Shown in pieces: positions 56,880 to 64,000 of a DNA stretch of 64,000 bases. The position numbers and the translations under genes were made by a program. The stretch covers positions 3,480,001-3,544,000 of the forward strand of contig JAODUP010000012.1 in assembly GCA_025642065.1 (NCBI GenBank), read 5' to 3'. The notes beneath the pieces were generated by a model. That model saw nothing but the letters and a program-made list of their open reading frames with translations. It did not search any database and had not been told where the DNA came from. This DNA comes from Paralvinella palmiformis. Taxonomy: Eukaryota > Annelida > Polychaeta > Terebellida > Alvinellidae. Numbering within the stretch: the stretch's first letter is position 1; each line of letters starts with the position of its first letter.

Positions 56880-57320
56880 ACCTATACACAGTAGTCAACA
56901 TATACAGTGGTCAACACATACAGTGGTCAACATAAGCAGTGCATGGTCAATACATACTGTGGTCAATATAAATAGTTGTCAACATAAACAGTTGAGACTG
57001 TGAGCCAACATGTATACATACAGTTGATGAACATACTAAGTGGTCACCATAAACGGTGCTCAATATTCACTGTTGTCAACAGTGGGTCAATTTACACGAC
57101 TGTCAACACTTAAACAGTGGTCAACATATAGAGTTGTCAACACCCAAACAGTTGCGAATAGAGAGTTGTCAACAGTAGTCAACATTCAGAGATATCAACA
57201 CTCAAACATTAGTCAATATGCAGAGTTGTCAACATTCAAACAGTGGTCAACATGCAATGTGATAAACGTACACAGACCGGAAGTAAAACATACAAATTGG
57301 TCAACTGATATACATTGATT
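56880..57320. repeat. Degenerate 17-18 bp GTGGTCAACATACACA minisatellite
   Basis: CAGTGGTCAACATA and GTTGTCAACA units recur about 20 times with drifting spacing. Confidence 0.75.
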
Positions 57321-57380
57321 GGCATACCAACAAAATAAACAACCCCATCCGCACTCATCCTACCCCCAATAACCCAACCG

Positions 57381-57381
57381 A

Positions 57382-57444
<63 letters not shown>
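57381..57444. repeat. (CAGA)16 array
   Basis: Perfect CAGA tetranucleotides. Confidence 0.97.
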
Positions 57445-57446
<2 letters not shown>

Positions 57447-57898
57447 ACAGATTAAGGAACAGTCAATGAATATTCATGTTTTGTAGGAGATGTTGTTATT
57501 GTTGTCGTTTGTTGTTTGTGGTCAACATTAATAAACATCAACAAGTATAATGAACAAAACCAATTCTTCAAAAACAGAAATACAAGAGAGACACAAGAAA
57601 AACGAGAAAAACGAGAAAGAATCCTCAAAATTCATCTGATGCGACTAATTTTATTAAAAAGGTTCAACGACGTTTAAAACGCTATTAATTATTTACGATA
57701 TGGCGACATCGTCGCTAACCAAAATGGCTGCCAGTATATATTGTCGGAGAGAACATTACGTCATCGCCACGTGACATATATCAAAAGTCTATACGTGTTT
57801 TGTGTATTAACTGTCTTATTTTCTCGACAATCGGGATATCGTTTATCATTTGTGCTGAACTTTATTGTTTTAATTTTTTTCTGGGGACTATTTAAAGA
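57445..57898. other. Unique DNA, no gene recognised
   Basis: AAAATGGCTGCC lies near 57720 and CACGTGAC near 57768, promoter-like but without a downstream frame. Confidence 0.3.
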
Positions 57899-58031
57899 AG
57901 TGTGTGTGTGTGTGTGTGTTTGTGTGTGTGTTTGTGTTTGTGTGTTTCTGTGCGTGCGTGCGTGCGTGCGTGCGTACGTTTGTGTGTGTGTGTCGGTGTG
58001 TGTACGTGGGTGGGTGTGTCTGTGCGTGTAC

Positions 58032-58075
<44 letters not shown>

Positions 58076-58165
58076 TTGTGTGTACGTGTGTGTGCGTACG
58101 TGTTTGTGTATGTGTACGTGTGTGCGTGCGTGTGCGTGTGTGTGTGTCTCTCTCTGTGTGTGTGA
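57899..58165. repeat. (GT)n, (GTGC)n, (CT)n, (GT)n compound block
   Basis: About 265 bp of joined microsatellites; a 173-codon Val/Cys frame across it is an artefact. Confidence 0.95.
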
Positions 58166-58814
58166 AGGGCCTGCCCGACGATCGGGACGTGTCATCCTGT
58201 CACCATTGTTCACGATTAATAGAAAAACGGTCAAAACAAGATGTCAGTCCATAAGATCCTAGCTCTGTCCAGTTACCGACAAACAGAAGGTCAGCAAAGG
58301 TCGTCTGTATTATCCAGTTATCTCAATCTTCCGGCCTTCTGATGAGGGACAAAGCCCGAGGGAGGTTCCCCCGGGGTGGTGACGGCGTGCGTATTATGTA
58401 ACACCGTAATTGGAAAATGCTCGCAGTTCTGAGGTCTCCAAGAGAGTGTGTGTGTGTGTGGGGGGGGGGGGGTCGGCAGCTTTGGGTGTTTGTGTGTGAA
58501 GTACGATAGCTGGAAGGCCAAGGACACAGCTGGAACTTGCTGAAATACACCTGCTTCGTCAGCTACGACACAAACAGACATCTTCACCGTCATCAACGAG
58601 CAGAGCTACCTTCTTCATCATCACCTGTAGCATCATCTACATTGACGGCAAGTACCTTCGACATGGTAAACAAAAGAAGCCATTCTCAGTAAGTTCAACA
58701 ACAATAACAACAACAACAACACATTGACGACGACAGCGATAACAACAGCAACAACAGCAAAAACAACAACATTGTAGAATCAGGTTTGTCTTCAATGACA
58801 TAATTAGTCATAGC
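58166..58814. other. Unique DNA with G and CAA tracts
   Basis: A GT-G run lies at 58446-58472 and CAA units near 58700-58770. No gene is recognised. Confidence 0.35.
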
Positions 58815-58823
58815 CACCACCAC

Positions 58824-58863
<40 letters not shown>

Positions 58864-58906
58864 GTCGTCGTCGTCGTCGTCGTCGTCATCATCATCATCA
58901 TCATCA
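58815..58906. repeat. (CAT)n(CGT)n(CAT)n trinucleotide array
   Basis: CAT units flank a central CGT block (58863-58887), which suggests expansion of a single A-to-G variant. Confidence 0.95.
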
Positions 58907-59935
58907 CTAACAACCTGAGTCTACTATACCCACGGTCTCACCTGCCACATGAGATGATAAGACGCAAAACGGAAGAAGCGACAGATATGACTGTCATGAT
59001 GAGAATACTATATGTGACAGACACACAGCATGACAGCTAACCACAGACATGACATCTTTGACAGATATGCCACCCATCACTCATATGATGGACACGACAC
59101 ATATGCTATATATGACATATGTAACCGACATCTCAGTTGTGGCAGATGCTACAGATATGATAACAGATAAAAGATCCCAGAGACATGGCAGGTGTGACAA
59201 ACACGAGTGACCATCGTTCAGTGATCTCCTTATTATCGAACATCTGAATTATCCTTGAAAAACAACAACAACAACAACAACATAACGTATAACACACGTA
59301 TAGCACACATATATCATACGTATAACAAACATATACTCTCAATAAACACATATCAAACCTATAACAAAAGTATATCAGAAGCTTAACAAATATATTTACA
59401 GCGAACGACGCGGTGTGAGAAAATGACCGGTCTGTCTGTGGGCAAAATAATGTCTGGCCGAAACGTCTAAACGCCGACCATTAAACATATTATGACGTCA
59501 TCAAACCGATAAACCGCGCCAGTACAAATATATTATATTATTATCGTACATTTTGCCGACCTCACGTGGTAACACCGCGAGCTAGCGCGCCATTTCCTCG
59601 CGTCCCAGAGAGCGAGTATTCGCATTGACACCGTCTGGTACAGTTTATCGTCGGGCCGGCTCGACCCCCTAATGACCGGCCGCGCGTAAGCCGACAACTA
59701 TAGGAAAATGGATCGAAATCCGACTTGCTGTCGACATTTATCGTAATTATCAGGCTAACAATTGTTGTCAGTTGGTGAAATATGACTTATTGTTTAATGT
59801 CTCCGAGCTGTCGACATGTTTTTTGGTTGTTGTTGTGTGTGTGTATATGTTTATCCGCTTGTGTCCGTGTTTTTGTTGATTTTGGCGACGATCGAAAATT
59901 GACCATGATGGCCTAAGCATTGTAGTTAGGCTGGT
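58907..59935. other. Unique DNA
   Basis: Units like GACATATATGACAG recur loosely at 58985-59160. A CAA run lies near 59261-59281. TGACGTCA is at 59493-59500. No gene is recognised. Confidence 0.35.
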
Positions 59936-60430
59936 TCGGCCGCACCCAGTTTTTTACCCAGAAACCCACCGATTCGAAAGAATTACCATCGCGTTACCCA
60001 GGCTGACGTAGCCGTCTGTTAAGCCACCCAGTCTGTGGGACGTCACCCGATCACCCAGGTGTCGTGTCGTTTCACGGAGGTGGTCGTCCGCTCATGTTGC
60101 CATACACCCAGCCAGCTACCCAGTCTGTCACTCAAATGTGCAGTGAGGCAGCTACCCAACAAGTTTACTAGGACGCCGTATAGGAGGAGTCCACTCACCT
60201 GGTCCTGTTATTCGCGCAGGCAGTCTGAATCACAGCCCACTCACCCACTCACCCAGTGACTTACCCATTCTGACCACTGATCAAGTCAGCCAGCCAGCTG
60301 ACCCAGGCAGCTACATAAACAGATACCTACCCACCCAGGCATCCAGTTAGCATGTTATTAATTTACCCAGAAACCCAGCAAGTGAACCCGTCATTCAGTC
60401 ACCAAACCATTAACCCAGCCAATCACACGC
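59936..60430. repeat. Degenerate CACCCAGTC/ACCCAGCC repeat
   Basis: ACCCAG recurs at irregular 12-30 bp intervals across about 490 bp. Confidence 0.6.
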
Positions 60431-61054
60431 AGAGACACACAGACACACGCACACGCGTGTGCGCGCGTTTACACATACGCTCGCAAGCGCACGCACAACT
60501 GAGGTGTCATGTCGGTATACTTATGCCAAATCACAATCAGGTGTCAGAAACAATATTGTCAACGTTATATTATCATATCACATTCTGATCAAATTAAGTA
60601 TAAAAAAATTAAAAAAAACACAAACATTACACACATATCTAGTATATAACGCACAATAAACACACAGTGAAGTTATACAATTAAAACTTTTAAAATAAAA
60701 AAAAACCCACATAAACATCTAACAAACAGATTCTCTCACAAGGGCGGCACCGAGGCGACATCTGGTGTGAAATCTTTCATATTATACAACACGTCTGTCC
60801 AGTCGGCCATGTATGATCGAGACACGTGACCAAAGAACTTACAGGGTGTTACGGAACGGAGAAATTGGCATTAATGTTTACGTGTTACCAAGGTGCTGCG
60901 GGCTGTCTCCAGGGTAAATAAGGCGATAATAGGTGAAAAGGGTAAACCTCTGACGTCATGGCAATTCTTATCGCTGTTTTAACGTAAACCTATAGACTGA
61001 ATGGGCAACCCTTTGAGACACGTGCCTGCATGTTAGCGCGTGAGTGGAGAGAGA
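60431..61054. other. Unique DNA, no gene recognised
   Basis: CA/CG tract near 60430-60475, A runs near 60600-60705, and TGACGTCA at 60951-60958. Confidence 0.35.
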
Positions 61055-61198
61055 TGTGTGTGCGACGGTGTGTATGACTGGGGTATTATACACGGTGTGT
61101 ACGACTGTGTACGACTGGAATATTTGGCCACGGTAACTTGTATATTCATACTTCTTGTGATACTGAAAGAGCGGCATTGTACTTTGAAATTTCGAGTG

Positions 61199-61230
<32 letters not shown>
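61055..61230 (-). mobile_element. Interspersed element family 2, copy c (inverted)
   Basis: Read on the minus strand from an (AT)n run, TCACTCGAAATTTCAAAG, CAAGAAGTATGAATATACAA and GTTACCGTGGCCAAATATTC match copies a and b in order. CAGTCGTACACACCGTGTAT-type sub-units follow. A (GT)n run lies on the far side of the AT run. Confidence 0.6.
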
Positions 61231-61233
<3 letters not shown>

Positions 61234-61270
61234 TGTGTGTGTGTGTGCCTGTGTGTGTGTGTGTGTGTAC
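61231..61270. repeat. (GT)n microsatellite
   Basis: GT run adjoining the AT run of the element copy. Confidence 0.9.
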
Positions 61271-62605
61271 GCGTGTGTTCTCTTTCCGTGACGTTTTACA
61301 ATGGCCGCTCGTCCTATTCACCACACTTACCTAACCCGTTTCATCTGTTACCGAATGATGTTTAACTAGTCGCGATGCTCGGACTCCCTCGGGTCGGTTC
61401 GGGAAGTATCGGCTCAGTTCGCTGACGACGTAATCCAACACGTGGCCAATCAGCAAGTCGGCCGCTTTCATGCCGACGATTACACGTGACCATTAAGGCG
61501 AGCTACGATCTCGCAAAGGCGCGGGTTGCGTAATGCAGCCAGTATAGAGTTACACGCGCAAAGGTCGCGGGGTCAGATAGATTGATTAGAGTCGACGACG
61601 ACCGCCACCTAGTGGCCACAAACATCCGCCAATAGAAACCGCGCCGTCTGGTGTCGACTTTCGGAGTTAAACGGCTTAAGTACTGACCCCGGCGGCAGGC
61701 CGCCTAGCGGACAGATTCTCGAGCGCCGATCGCATTTATTGGCACATGACGTCGGCAATATTTGCGCCGATATTCAATTTCCAATGGCGATACTTCCCCG
61801 GAGACGGCGCAGCGATCGTAAATCCATTTCCGCTCCAGTAATTCGTCTTAGATTGCTGACGTAGACGCGGGCGCTCGCGCGCGCGTGTACTCACGATATT
61901 TACACATCGCATCGTATCGCACGGCGCCGCCGCGTTTCCGACCACTTCCGGTGCGTCCGTGATCGGCAGCGGTGAGAGACCACGCAAAAATGTCAAAAAC
62001 ATCGAAAAAAGTCAAAATGGCGGCTAGAATCACGTGTAGTGGGCCACGTGATCCTTCAGTCTCGTAAAAAATAAATGTAATTGATCGGAAATTATTTGAT
62101 CGATGTTTTATGTCGGTAAATAGAGCGCCGACAAAAACAAAATGCCGTCTCCACGTGTTCCTCTATGTAACACGTGTTAGAGGACTAGATCACGTGCTTA
62201 TTGTCGACATTGTTTTCGTAGCAGTAATTTCCAAGATGATTGACTTCCGGTTACAAAACCTCTACACGTGACACGTCATAGCAGTAGCGTGCGCATACTC
62301 GCGTAGTAATACGAGCCGGAAGTGGCTGAGTACGAAGTGGCCAAAAAATTGGACAGGTGCGTGAGAAGAAGTTGTTACTTTTTGAAAAATAAGATCATTT
62401 TCAGAAATTAAATAACAATTTGTCGTCAATTTGATTGGTTGGTTGGTTCTTCTTAATAGTTTTAATTGATAATAAAATATGTAAGTTTGATCATATTTAT
62501 TATAATTTATAATATTCGATCTGATGATATAGTAGAATCCGTAATATCAAGATAATATTGCACTAAAATGGACATGTGACGTGTAGGCAGGCAAGCGAGC
62601 ATACC
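61271..62605. other. CpG-rich promoter-like island, no gene recognised
   Basis: CpG dinucleotides are dense from about 61.37 to 62.33 kb. CCGCCACCTAGTGGCC at 61602-61617 is a strong CTCF-like site. ETS-type CTTCCGG cores (near 61947 and 62245), AAAATGGCGGC near 62015 and several CACGTG boxes cluster together. The ATGGCGGC here opens only a short plus frame. Confidence 0.45.
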
Positions 62606-62800
62606 AGGACACACACACACACACACACAAATTTGTTTCCATAATTTATTTTCCTCCATGTTAAGTCTTCGCTGCAATAACTGGACAAAATAGGACAAAA
62701 TTAGACTCAAATATTTCTGTACCGACACGACAACACTGAATATTATTATTATTATCATCATCATCATCATCATCATCATTATCATCATTATTATTATCGT
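62606..62800. repeat. (CA)n and (ATT)/(ATC)n tracts
   Basis: A CA run (62609-62628) and mixed ATT/ATC units (62740-62798). Confidence 0.9.
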
Positions 62801-64000
62801 CGGTGAGATAAGTATTGGCTGACACAGGATTATGCCAATGATATGATAACGTCACAACCAAAATGCAGCAAACATTTTCACAACATGAATGAAACGATGA
62901 ACTGGCAAATGACAGAGAGGTGAATGTCACTCGATGAAAAACCCCGCCCCGACCTTCCCCGATCACACCCCAGGCCCCACATCCGGGGTGCCACAATAAT
63001 CACACACATACACCACCCCCGCATCCTCCACAAATCCAAATATACATATACACCACACACCTATACGATCTGTTGACGTTAAATAGCACGTCGCGTTTTT
63101 ATTATCGTGTCATTAACATAACATTTACATATCACAAACGATCACCAACAACGTGACGTCATTAATACTACGTTACCGATCATTATTCATGCGCTAACCA
63201 CCGGAAGGAAGGTACCGATGAACCCACAACTCACTCCCACCTCCCTAACCAATGCCCTTCCTTACTCACTTCATCCCTTTCTCAATGGCGTTGAGTCAGC
63301 ATCATTATTGTAATTGACTAATACAGGTATTATGACATAATATCTGACACAATTGTCACTGACTTGACCTAATTCGGGAATTTTAAATACTGAGATAAAA
63401 CCCTGGAAATAACCAGATTTCCAAAACTGAAATTTGATTGAAAGTTACGAATTTGAATTTTGCGGCACCGATCCTGCTTTCTCTTTCCGATGTAAGTGAA
63501 TGGCGTCATGAGGTCTGGTGGCATCGGGTGATAGCATTTCGTGACAGTCGGGCATCGACCTTATAATTGCCCTGTGACGTCATCGAAGTCAAGCGTTACC
63601 ACGGCAACAAACAAACGATGACGTACGTAGTGGTGGTGTCGAACGTTCCGAACTGCACACACGACCGGTCCGGACGGACGTGACGTCATGCGCGGGTGGG
63701 AGTCTTCAACGGAGTGAGGGCGTTTCGAACGAAGCGCTTTGGCACGGGAATGAAATGGCGGAACTTCCGGTATGCGATTGTCCCGTTTTAATTCGGTTAG
63801 GCGTCGCCATCTCGACTTAAAACAGCCGCTGGACTAGCGATATCGGCAGACACTAAGCACCGAAGAGGCGTCACGTGATTGTGAACACGTGACCTATACC
63901 CACATATGCACCGCCCACCCAAACCCCAACCCGGCCCACCTTAGTTGCTTTCTTCTCTCTCGCTAGCGATAAAATAATAATAATAATATAAATTTAATAT
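62801..64000. other. Unique DNA ending in a promoter-like CpG patch
   Basis: TGACGTCA occurs at 63154-63161, 63575-63582 and 63681-63688. An X-box lies at 63595-63608. AAATGGCGGAACTTCCGG near 63754 combines a start-codon context with an ETS palindrome and a possible donor, CCG|GTATGC. The frame without splicing is only 22 codons. The window ends in AAT repeats. Confidence 0.4.
63595..63608. promoter_or_regulatory. RFX X-box-like site between two CREs
   Basis: GTTACCACGGCAAC matches the RFX consensus at 12 of 14 positions and lies between TGACGTCA sites at 63575 and 63681. Confidence 0.45.

Noticed and set aside
57741..58262. 173-codon plus frame and 157-codon minus frame
   Set aside because: They run through joined GT, CT and GTGC microsatellites; the Cys/Val and His/Thr patterns are repeat artefacts.
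63754..63822. ATGGCGGAACTTCCGG as the start of another gene
   Set aside because: The frame is 22 codons and the possible donor is weak; the ETS/YY1 motifs are kept as promoter-like only.
1..64000. Operons, defence or biosynthetic clusters, rRNA genes or viral genomes
   Set aside because: No adjacent long frames, ribosome-binding sites, recognisable viral or rRNA sequence was found on either strand.

Overview
This window looks like non-coding, repeat-rich DNA from an animal nuclear genome, most likely a marine invertebrate and probably a lophotrochozoan (the phylum is an inference). Four things support this. There is no dense ORF or operon organisation. Dinucleotide and tetranucleotide microsatellites are extremely frequent, including about 27 (AT)n tracts, often fused to (GT)n or (CA)n. 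There are tRNA-derived SINEs with A/B-box heads. CpG is not depleted in the unique islands. Only short exon-like pieces are visible, and no complete gene.

Layout. At 1-4 kb, a well-formed promoter (CRE, two CCAAT boxes, TATA box) leads into a short first coding exon at 430-521. A 41-bp satellite follows (1210-2560), then a possible terminal exon at 3694-3833. From 4 to 12.5 kb, unique CpG-rich DNA alternates with tri- and tetranucleotide tracts. From 12.5 to 18.9 kb the sequence is AT-rich with many (AT)n/(CA)n tracts. From 20 to 34 kb, CpG-rich unique islands carry many palindromic TGACGTCA and GTCACGTGAC motifs, separated by microsatellites and by copies of two interspersed element families. 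At 34-35.3 kb there is a possible first exon and a decayed retroelement-type integrase zinc-binding segment. From 38 to 44 kb, arrays with strong strand asymmetry lie end to end: a CAA-rich array of about 110 bp, a 2.2-kb GGTGATGAT array, (CACT)n, a 600-bp polypurine tract and a 45-bp polypyrimidine array. A tRNA-derived SINE with 14-bp target-site duplications is inserted just beyond. From 44.5 to 48 kb lies a CpG island and a second microsatellite zone. From 49.9 to 51.8 kb is a 47-bp satellite with higher-order structure. From 52.7 to 60.4 kb are several degenerate minisatellites, and 61-64 kb is CpG-rich with promoter-like motifs.

No gene cassette or coherent multi-gene system could be supported. 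The strongest signals are three multicopy element families (two with microsatellites on their flanks), the higher-order structure of the satellites, and the excess of the two palindromes TGACGTCA (20 exact) and GTCACGTGAC (8 exact). All counts and alignments were made by eye.
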